Shown here piece after piece: positions 11,890 to 20,746 of a stretch of 64,000 nt of DNA. The stretch lies in NCBI GenBank assembly GCA_948567375.1, contig OX419756.1, positions 43,786,333 through 43,850,332 of the forward strand. The letters run 5' to 3'. Below the pieces are notes generated by a model, which had not been told where the DNA came from, did not search any database, and saw nothing but the letters and a program-made list of their open reading frames with translations. Each line of letters begins with the position of its first letter. Positions within the stretch are counted from its first letter, which is position 1. The stretch is from Lunularia cruciata. Lineage: Eukaryota; Streptophyta; Marchantiopsida; Lunulariales; Lunulariaceae. The translations under genes were made by a program, and so were the position numbers.

Positions 11890-12633
11890 TGTAATACTCC
11901 GAGGACAAGAGAAGAGAGAAAACACAGATTGCACACTCAAACATTCGATGCCCCAAAGGAGCACATTCTCTTTATTATATAGACAAAGAGGATCTCCTCC
12001 AAGGAAGCTCCACCATAAGATTAGGGACACAGATAAGTAATATGTCTGCAAGCTCTACCCTTGGATTACTTACTTGGATGGGTGACATGTCTGGTCTAGG
12101 TCCTATCTGGTTGGTCAAACAAGCTTTGACTGGAGGGAATCTTTTAGGGAATCTTCTTGTAGGAATCTCAAAATCACATGAGTAAGGTATCATTGGAAAG
12201 CTCTTGACGAGACAAGGTTAGGGGGGAGGGAAGGCCAATCCCTCCTCCATTGGGGGGGGGGAGCATCTGCACATTTTTGAGGCCTAATTCATCCGTTTAG
12301 GCCTTCAAAATTGCCTTCAAAGATTTCAGGCATATTTTGGTTCCTACTCTATTAGTAGAAGTCCCCTTTTGGTGATACCTCTTTTGGATCTGTTTAGTCT
12401 ATCATGTGTAACATCCTTCTAGATGTTACCAAACCAATTTTCACCTTTAAATCATATGTCTAGCTATTGGTTCTAAGGTTCTCAAGTCTATTTTGGTTTA
12501 TGCTCTATTCGTAGAAGTACTCTTTTGGTGACACTTCTATCTTATCTATTTTGACCATTATGTATAACATCATTGTAGATGTTACAAAACCGAATTTCAC
12601 ATCTAGATCATATGGCTAGCTCTTGGTATTATA
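11890..12633 (-). repeat. A-1 right LTR (5' LTR)
   Basis: This is the second 744-bp LTR copy. Its outer end is mutated (ATTATA in place of ATTACA). It contains a run of ten G at 12252-12261 that is only three G long in the left copy. Confidence 0.92.
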
Positions 12634-13055
12634 GTAAATTGGTCCATTGTAATAAATTTCAAACAATCATATTGACCGAAACTCATATGTTGCAATTGTT
12701 CTAAGCTTTAAGTATCCTAAAGCTTTGATTGAAGTGTAAATAAGTTAGTTAACTTTAAACTTTGAAGAGAATCGTGATCAAAAGGTTCAAAGGATTATCT
12801 ATGCAATGTACTAAACTTGAACCATTTAGACCCTACATTACTAAGCTTATATGTATTCATTTACTATCCTCTAGCTTTTTATTCAATCATTTGGTTGTTT
12901 TTGGTGAGTAATACATTCATTTGAAACATAAATATAGATATCCAATCAAACTTGATGTTATTATGTATAATTGCTTAGTACATGGAGACTCCATGGGTGT
13001 TTAAACAAGGAAAGTACTCTAAGTTCCAATGTATAATTGAACCAAATTTATGATT
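12634..13055. other. AT-rich sequence, nothing recognised
   Basis: It lies between element A-1 and a solo LTR. No ORF of note, RNA gene or repeat family is recognised. Confidence 0.5.
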
Positions 13056-13470
13056 TGTAACAATATGGAGTTTAGAAATGTAGTTAGTAAGGCTAACAAA
13101 GTAGAGAATAAGCCAAATTAGCCTAGAATATTCCAAAAGCATCTAGAAAACTTCTTGGGAAGCAACCTGACTAGTTAACTTGCGCCCCAAGCATATAGCT
13201 TTTAGAAGGCAGCTTCTAACTAGCTTAGCTTGCACACCAAGGAGGCAACTTCTAGAAAGAAGCTTCTTGAGAAGCTTCTTGGTTAACTTGGCTTGCACTC
13301 TAAGAAAGCAACTCAAGGAAGCTTCTTGAGAAACTTCTCATGGACCTTGTATGCTACCTATAAATACCAAAGCCAAAGCTCATGCTAGTCATTCAGAGTT
13401 TTCACACATTCAAGCATCCCAATATGAACTTCCATTCTCCTATTTCTCTCCTCGGTTTGAGTCTTCTACA
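13056..13470 (+). repeat. Solo LTR of family B (B-solo-1) with perfect target duplication
   Basis: This is a 415-bp LTR beginning TGTAACAATATGG and ending CTTCTACA. It is flanked by TGATT at 13051-13055 and 13471-13475. It contains a TATA box (TATAAATA, 13359-13366) and several GAAGCTTC/TTCTAGAA blocks. The internal region is absent, so it was probably removed by LTR-LTR recombination. Confidence 0.93.
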
Positions 13471-14576
13471 TGATTGGAAGCTAAAAAATTCTATTGGATT
13501 GTACATAGGATGAACCATAACCACTCTATAGCTATTATATGTATTTATCCCTACTCTCTATCTTTGCATTTGGTTTGCTACAAGTAAATAATGCATCAGC
13601 TAAATTATATAGAGTTGCATTGAAACAAGCTTAGTGAATATATGTTGAAATATTGAAAATCCAACTAGTTGAAAGGTTGAAAATCATGGTTATGCACACG
13701 TGGAGTGTGTTCAAATATGGGTGCTCAACAAACTTCAAAGATTTGAAATTTCATCTATTCTAGTGGAATCCTTCAATTGAAGTGCAAATAAGTCCATATA
13801 TTGTTTTTTTATCCTAACATTGTTTGGTTTGGAAATTCAAACTAGGACCAATTTGAGTTTTATTCCATGCTGCAAGCTTGAAAAGTGCAAACAATACATT
13901 ATATAAGTCAATTGAATTGTTACAATCCTTTTGATCTTTGGCCTTCCCTTGAAGACTTGAGAGCAAGGTGATTATGAGTGCATTGAGTTGCCACTCTACC
14001 TTTTGTATATCTATGAAGTTCCATAGATTTTGAACTTGCTCTAGATTCATCAATTTCCATGTTATACAAACAATTATCCATGGTCCTTCTCTCTTGCCAC
14101 CCCACTCTTGCTTTCAACCGCCATATATTGACAAGCCTTTAGGTAGAGTTTTCTTTCTTTTAGAAAATACAGATTGCTTGCCCCATGATCTAGTGCATGG
14201 AGTAGTTCTTTCTAAATCAAAAGTAGTCAAAGAAGTTGATGACAATGACATATGTTATTCACTTTATTTTAACTCCCCTATAGTGGAATTTGGAAAGTGC
14301 ACAAGTATTGGTTCATTTTACAAAACCTTGCCCAAAATAGGTACCTCATTTTAGGTTTCTAGATTTTGAACTTTCATTCAATTTTCTTAAGAATTGCACA
14401 TTCAACTTTCAACAACATGCATCTTCAACATCCATGTAATGTGAGTGGATAGTGTGCTCATGAAACTAATAGAAATTTTATTCAAACTAAATTCTTGGTT
14501 CTTGAACAAAAATGGCAAAATAATCCACTACCACTTGCTCTTGAGGAAGTCCTAGTGAAGGATAACTTTTTTGGAG
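13471..14576. other. Sequence upstream of the Helitron relic, no gene recognised
   Basis: Frames such as 14094-14354 plus (86 codons) are open but match nothing I know. The stretch lies directly 5' of the first recognisable Helitron motif and may be the 5' part of that transposon. Confidence 0.4.
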
Positions 14577-17340
14577 CAATGGATACATCATGCACCTATT
14601 GTGGAGCTTTGCTTTGTGCTTCTAAGACCAAAAGAGTTGGCCTTGGCTATCTTCTTGCTGCCAAAATGGAAATTTTGTCCTCCCTCCCTACAAGATCATT
14701 ACACTCCTCCATGACTACTATCTTGGAGACAATTTCAGGTCAAAAAACTTCAAAGACAATAGTTGCTAATTCAATTTGGCATGTGCCATGATCAACTCTA
14801 AGGCAAATTTAAGACCAAAGAAGACATTGGCCAAGGGCTATATTATTTCAAGATTCACAATAAAATGTTCCATAAACATGGAACCTTAGGACCGAATCTG
14901 GGAAATATTCCTTCTTATGCCCAAGTTTTGTTTTATGATGTCTATAAGGCCAATGAGATTAGAATGGGTTGAGTTGGAAACTACTCTTGTAATGCTAAAG
15001 TCATGGTAGAGCTCACAGAACAAATCCTCATAGTTAACCCCTATGTCAAGTCTTACAAGCACATGGTCAAGAATGCAGTTGCTTCCTACTTCCAATCATA
15101 AAGAGGATTGCATGCTCATCTACACCAACCCATGCCAATATCAACATTGATATATTGATTCAATTGTTGCTTATGTTGCTATTATCTTTACCATCAACTC
15201 ATCTCATGAGCACAAGAAAGAGGATTTATTTATCCTTGAAGACATGGACTACAACACATTGACAACATGCATCCAATCCTAGATCCATTATCCTATCTTT
15301 TGCTATTCCCTCTTGGTAACATTGGGTGGAAACTTAAATATGAAACACAACCTCCTGCAACAAAGATATGAAACAAGTTGACATTGCAATAGTACATTGC
15401 CTATTGTATGGCCATTTGTCCTACAAAAACATCATCAAATATGTCCATAACCAAGCCAAGGCAAAAAACACAATTTTAGGAAGATTTTCATACTTCTTGC
15501 ATCTAAGCTTTGGCTAGGCTTCACTGGTTCTCTAAGGCTACAATGGCAATTTCAATTAGAAGCAAGAGGATCATTATTACTAGATGAGGTTACACACTCC
15601 AATTAACTTGAAAATGAATCCATAAAATCTAATAGCTTGGGGTAAAAAAGTTAAAATATCTTTTTCTTGGTTTTGCTCCTCTTCTCAACATGCTATGATA
15701 CCCCTTGGGATTTCTCCTAAAGGGTACCATGATGCTTTACATGATGAACATATTCATGGTACCTTTTGCACAAGCCATAATGGAAACCCTAGGAGTTTGC
15801 ACACCAAGTATCAAGATGCTATGGTTGTTATCAAATCCATGGGGAAGCTAAATCTATTCTTTACATTTACATGCAACCCAAATTAGACAAAAATCACATC
15901 CAATCTTGGAGAAGCCAAACATCTACATTATGGCTTTATTTGGTGGCTTGAGTTTTCAATGCCAAGATCACCGCTCTAATGGATGATGTTGAATGTGGCA
16001 ACAAAATTAGCTAGGTTAATGCCATTATATATAGTATTGAATGTCAGAAGCATGGGCTACATCACTATCATATATTGCTCACACTGGGCATGAATCAAAG
16101 TTGAACAATCTTGAGCTAATTGAGAAGATCATTTGGTTGAGATTCCAAACCACTCTTAAGAACCAATGCTTTATGACCGTATCAAGGGCTATTTGATTCG
16201 AAGCCTATGTGGAGTGCTCAACTCTAAGTTATAGTGCATGACTTACAAGGATTAAGAATTCAACACCATTTGTGCCAAGAAGTTCCCTAAGCATCTTGAG
16301 TCCTTCACCAAAGAGAACAAAAATAGCTATCTCATTTACCATTGTCAAGACACAAGAAACTTGGTAGAAATTGGGTGTTGAAATGTTGAAAATTTGTTTT
16401 GGTTCATACAACCACTACCTCTTCCTCAAGTACAATACCTACATCGGTGTTGAGGTTTTCACTATTGTAAAAAGCATGAAATACATCTACAATTATGTTG
16501 TGGGAGTTGGAGATAAGTGCATTGTCAAGATGTTTGGTAAGTCGGGACCCACATTAGAGTATGATAAGATTGAAACTTTCTAAATGCATGGTGGATGGGA
16601 TCTATTAAGCCTATATGGTGGCTTAGCTCTTTTCCACTAGATCACTAACTCTCAGATTGTGATTCCATTGGATTGCTATCTTGAAGGCTAACAAAGAGTT
16701 TGGGTGGATTCAAGAAAGGAGATAGTAGCTATGGCTTACCCAAACCCCAAGCTCTTTGCTTGGTTTTGGCTTAACACATCCAATAAAATTACCCAGTAGT
16801 TCTTTCACATAGAGAGTTTTAAACATAACATAACACTTGGAAGGGTAAGAATTGGGAGCCATGGAAGCAAGGAGCTAAAAAAACTATGTCTCAACTTTAC
16901 ATTATCAATGCCAAGAATATTGAGCACTTTTAGCTTAAAATTTTACTCCTTCATGCTTGAGGTGCTTAAATTTTCTTGGAACTTAGGAAAATTGAAGGGG
17001 TGACTCATTTAGTTGCTTGGAAAATTATCTCCTTAATTGAAGGTCGTTGAGTACTCTTCAAGAGGTAATATTAGGTCAATTTTCACTTCAAATTTGTGAA
17101 TTTTTTGCCATCATATATGCCCTAAATGCACTTCACCAAGCTAACAAACCTTGCAAAGAATTTTCAAGTGCTATGATTGATGATTTCCTTGTTTACTACA
17201 TGTTGATTGCTAATTTAGAAAACCATGCATTGATTGAGATCAACAAGACTTCCTATTGGGAGAAAATGTGCAATTAGGAATTTGAGAGAGCAATAGGAAT
17301 CCAAATTTTTCTATGCAATGGAGCAAAATTTATTTGTGAA
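14577..17340 (+). pseudogene. Helitron Rep/helicase, N-terminal half (decayed)
   Basis: RepHel proteins nick and unwind DNA for rolling-circle transposition. Successive Helitron blocks appear in shifting frames. They start with a Cys-rich CTYCGALLCASKTKR near 14591, then YFKIHNKMFHKHGTLGP (14840-14890), then NPYVKSYKHMVKNA (about 15040). At 15810-15885 come YQDAMVVIKSMGK and LNLFFTFTCNPN. The HUH endonuclease motif ECQKHGLHHYHILL, with His-Tyr-His at 16063-16071, follows. LFLKYNTYIGVEVF and the tyrosine block MKYIYNYVVG lie at about 16430-16500, and remnants of ELRKIEGVTH near 16985. Many stops and frameshifts make it non-functional. The ATPase Walker region is not visible. The helicase C-terminus lies 18 kb away at 35290-35782, separated by later insertions. 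Confidence 0.85.
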
Positions 17341-17479
17341 TCTGGTCAAGAAAAGTATGCATATAAATTATGCACAATGTCATGTGGTTTAGCCAATGTT
17401 TACTTGCATCCACCATTGGACAAGATTTTGATTCACACTTGAATTATTGATCAAGAACTATCAAACAAGAAGTGTAAAT

Positions 17480-18288
17480 GGTTGCATTGACTACCAATAC
17501 TTGCAGTGTTTCTACACTTGCACTTAGAGACTCTTATCTAGGTTTGGAAACATGTGGTGTAGATTGATTCTGTTATCATACTTTGCCTCTTCCTTTGGGA
17601 ACACATAAAGTGTCTAGTTGTGGAGCTTACAAATCAAAGGTTGTATGTAAATCTATCACTACTAGTCTGAGTGCACCTGTTACCCAACCATTAGAGCTCT
17701 CCACTCTTATTTCTAGTATTTCTTCTATTGGGTAGGGAAGTAAGGGGCAAGCTAACCTATCATCATAACATGCACTCTTGGTCTAATGGTCATCACTTCT
17801 AGCATTACCAAGGAGAAATACATAACACTCCTAGAAGAAAAGAACCTAAGAGCAATGCTAGCACACCAATCCAAGCTAATTAGGCATACAAACAAGCATG
17901 CAATCATAGAGAGAATACAACCACAAGGATTCATCAACAACTCTCCATGCTTTTGTGGAAATCAACTTCACAGCCTCTTGCCCTATATTCAAACTGATTT
18001 CAATCTATACTACAAGTTTCTTCCAATATGTACTCAACTATTAATCTAGTTTTTACTCCAAGTGGAGTAATTCTATGCCTTTTGATAGTGAAACTCTACA
18101 CAACTTAGATGAAAATAAATTTTCTTATGTTAATTTTGTTTAAATAATTTATAACTCAATAAAAGCTTGTGAGATAAGCTTTTCAATGGTATGAAGCAAG
18201 CCATAATCTAACCACTATAGCTCTCTTGACAAAATCTCAAACTTTGCTAGATTTTTGTAGTTTCCACCCTAATTTTGAAATCCTTAAT
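17480..18288. repeat. Family C long repeat, copy 1, left part
   Basis: It aligns by eye with 32840-33600 (shared GTTGTGGAGCTT, AGGAGAAATACA and CACACCAATC anchors), though diverged. The copy is cut by B-1 at 18288/30465 and resumes on the far side. The nature of family C is uncertain: it could be old LTR-like repeats or part of a Helitron-borne segment. Confidence 0.65.
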
Positions 18289-18331
18289 TGTTACATTATG
18301 GATTTTACTAACAAAGTTAGTCAAGGCTAAT
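18289..18331 (+). repeat. B-1 5' LTR, first 43 bp
   Basis: It begins TGTTACATTATGG, matching the family B LTR start, and ends at the CTAAT target duplicated by A-2. The LTR resumes at 24906. Confidence 0.88.
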
Positions 18332-19055
18332 TGTAATACCAAGAGTTAGCCATATGATCTAGATGTGAAATTTGGTTTGGTAATATCTAGAATGATTTTA
18401 TACATGATGGTCAAAATAGATAAGATAGAAGTATCACCAAAAGAGTACTACAAATAGGGCAGAAACCAAAATAGACTTGAGAACCTTAGAACCAATAGCT
18501 AGACATATGATTTAAGGTGAGAATTGGTTTGGTAACATCTAGAAGGATGTTACACATGATGTACTAAACAGATCCAAAAGAGGTATCACCAAAAAGGGAC
18601 TTCTACTAATAGAGTAAGAATCAAAATATGCCAGAAATCTTTGAAGGCAATTTCAGAGGCCTAAATGGATGAATTAGGTCTCGAAAATGTGCAATTCCCC
18701 CCCTCCCAGAATGGAGGAAAGGCTGGCTTTGTCTCGTCAAGAGCTTTCCAATGGTACCTTACTCACGTGATTCTGAGACTCCTATAGGAAGATTCCCTAA
18801 AAGATTCCCTCCGGTCAAAGCTTGTTTGACCAACCAGATAGGACCTAGACCAGACATGTCACCCATCCAAGTCAGTAATCCAAGGGTGGAGCTTTCTGAC
18901 ATGTCACCTATCTGTGTCCCTAATCCTATGGTGGAGCTTCCTTGGGAGGAGATCCTCTTTGTCTATATAATAAAGAGAAGGTGCTCCTTTGGTGCATCAA
19001 ATGTTTGAGTGTGCAATCTATGTTTTCTCTCTTCTCTTGTCCTCGGAGTATTACA
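18332..19055 (+). repeat. A-2 5' LTR
   Basis: It is 724 bp, TGTAATACC to GTATTACA. A TATA-like TATATAATAAAG at 18964-18975 lies about 90 bp before the LTR end, where an LTR promoter is expected. It contains a run of seven C at 18697-18703, the complement of the G tract seen in A-1 and A-3. Confidence 0.95.
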
Positions 19056-19056
19056 A

Positions 19057-19073
19057 TGGTATCAAAGCGAGTG
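19057..19073 (+). promoter_or_regulatory. A-2 primer binding site
   Basis: TGGTATCAAAGCGAGTG lies one base after the LTR. It matches the initiator tRNA-Met primer site with one mismatch in the first 12 bases. Confidence 0.88.
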
Positions 19074-19196
19074 TTCTAGTCCAAGAGAGTGGATCACCCC
19101 TCTTGGAATAGCACAAACTACTGAAACTGAGTAATTGAGGTGGAGAAAATATATAGTAATCGCTAGACTTAGGAAGGACTTTAGAGAGCGGATGGG

Positions 19197-19418
19197 ATGG
19201 ATGTGCTAGGAGGACAATTTCCCGCACCTAGCTTTCCATTCTCAAACTCATTCCACATCAAGGTTATGTACATCCAACGTGAGCATATATGGGTATTGCT
19301 AGTTTATCACTTTGGTGCAGAATTCATGGACAAAGTGATGAACTCACCAAACCCGATGATTCTACCTATGGTGATATATGACAGAGAGTGGGATTTGACA
19401 ATCTACATTCTTTTATGA
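19197..19418 (+). CDS. A-2 leader ORF1, 73-codon small protein of unknown function
   Basis: This is an intact ATG frame starting MDVLGGQFPAPSF, the first ORF after the primer site. It has a conserved core LLVYHFGAEFMDKV, NPMILPMVIYDREWDL and IYILL. It is nearly identical to A-1 leader ORF1. A related sequence occurs in family B (25302-25532) and in the family C repeat (34523-34819 minus, sharing FLIK, YFG and WDL at matching spacing). Leader ORF2 begins four bases later. The role is unknown: accessory peptide, translational control or a Gag fragment are possible. Confidence 0.62.
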   Translation: MDVLGGQFPAPSFPFSNSFHIKVMYIQREHIWVLLVYHFGAEFMDKVMNSPNPMILPMVIYDREWDLTIYILL

Positions 19419-19422
19419 TAAT

Positions 19423-19626
19423 ATGGATATGAATGTCCCAAATCCTCTCCCTTTCAACACTCAAGTAGAAATCCGTTATGTAGTGAGGCCGAAAGTGAAG
19501 TTTAGAGATTTTGTGGTTAGGAATTTTGGTGAGGAGTATTATCAACAAGTGATAACTTCTGAGGTCCCAATGGTAGTTCCGATAGTTCGTGCGCCTTCTA
19601 GAGTGATTATATTGACTTTGTATTGA
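19423..19626 (+). CDS. A-2 leader ORF2, 67-codon paralogue of leader ORF1
   Basis: This is an intact ATG frame starting MDMNVPNPLPFNTQ, with core VRNFGEEYYQQVI, EVPMVVPIVRAPSRV and ILTLY. It aligns with leader ORF1 over its C-terminal half ((H/N)FG.E, P..(L/V)P.V, LT(I/L)Y), suggesting tandem duplication of one small domain. It ends 33 bp before the gag ATG and is in the same frame as that ATG. The same 67-codon frame is intact in A-3. Confidence 0.62.
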   Translation: MDMNVPNPLPFNTQVEIRYVVRPKVKFRDFVVRNFGEEYYQQVITSEVPMVVPIVRAPSRVIILTLY

Positions 19627-19659
19627 AGTAGACATTAGCAATTGAGTGTTGCAGGAACC

Positions 19660-20746
19660 ATGGATCCGCAATTGCAAGCGCTGGTGCAAGGAATGCAAGG
19701 GATGTTGAATGAATTTTGAGCTTAAGATGACCATGGAGACATTCCAAAGTCAAGTGCAGATCCTCAGGAATGATCAAGCCATGCAAGAAGAAGAGCCGTC
19801 TCAAAACCAAATACTTGCAATTGAAGTACTTGGAGAGGCACTTGTGCCTACAAACCCTATCAACGATGAAGTCACATTGCTACTCCGGATGAAGAAGACC
19901 TGCAACATCGAGCCTTACAAGTGGCAGCGTACAATGGGAGTAGTGGAAAATGGGATCTCGAGAATGAATCAATATTTCCGATTGTTCTCAACAGAGATCA
20001 CAAAGCATGCTGCAGGTGTGTTTGCATGTGGGTACTTGACCAATAAAGCCCTCACATGGTATGATGCTTGGGAATGATCCATGTTGGCAGGGCAAAGGGA
20101 GGTCACACGGACAGCGATGCAAGAAGGACTGCTGAAGAATTTCTAATCGGTGGATTCTGTGTAGATGGCTCGAACCCGACTATGGGAATTGAGACAGAAG
20201 AATATCATACAAGAGTATGTGGAGGCATTTGTGGATCTACAAGTTGCAATTACCGACATGAGTCCAACAGAGGTTCTCGACAATTTCAAACGAGGGTTGA
20301 AAGAGCGGATTCGCCAAGAATTCATGGTGCAAAATCCTTGCACGGTATTTGAAGCCATTGCTTGTGCGCAAAGAATAGCAGGAGCATTAGGTGGAGGTGA
20401 AGGAGTAGTTCCACCTCAACATTATTGGGCAGAAATGCCACACATGGGTGGACCAGTACCAATGGAATTGGGCAACCTTTGATTCTGAGATCGAGGAGCA
20501 CGACCGCTTCAAGGGGAGCGGGGACGGGTAGAAGAACAAAGAGATGGAGTCCCACGAGGAGAAGGGACTTGAGGATAACAACGCTGTTGTTACAATTGTG
20601 GCCGTATTGGGCACATATCTACTGATTGTCACACTCGTTTCCCTAGAGGCCCTCGGCCTTCATACAAGCCATCTTTGAACAACATGGAGAGGCACATTGA
20701 AGAGGAGGAGGTGGAAATCACTTTGGAAAACAAAGATTGCCAATGA
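19660..20746 (+). pseudogene. gag: A-2 gag with CCHC zinc knuckle (broken)
   Basis: This is the capsid/nucleocapsid polyprotein. MDPQLQALVQGMQGMLNEF is followed by TGA at codon 20 (19717-19719); a two-base loss here shifts the frame relative to A-1 and A-3. The capsid region includes LTWYDAWE and LDNFKRGLKERIRQEFM. The nucleocapsid knuckle CYNCGRIGHISTDC is intact at 20588-20629 and is the only intact knuckle among the three family A copies. Internal stops include 20078, 20143 and 20480-20482; the last is shared by all three copies. The terminal stop is TGA at 20744-20746, with pol opening in the -1 frame across this point. Confidence 0.88.

Larger units (their letters stand above)
6021..12633 (-). 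mobile_element. Ty3/gypsy chromovirus A-1 (family A), full length but defective
   Basis: This is a 6.6-kb LTR retrotransposon on the minus strand. It has two LTRs of about 740 bp beginning TGTAATAC, a primer site complementary to initiator tRNA-Met next to the right LTR, leader ORFs, gag, pol with chromodomain, and a purine-rich tract (AAAAGGAGGGAGA) beside the left LTR. All coding regions carry stops and frameshifts. The five bases outside the two ends (AATAC at 6016-6020, GTAAA at 12634-12638) do not match, so the target duplication is lost or the element is a recombinant. A hand comparison of the LTRs shows about 45 differences, so it is older than A-3. Confidence 0.93.

Noticed and set aside
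13160-13340. Regularly repeated AAGCTTCTTGAGAAGCTTC blocks looking like a repeat array
   Set aside because: They are internal palindromic motifs of a family B LTR with TATA box and target duplications, not a CRISPR-like array or separate satellite.
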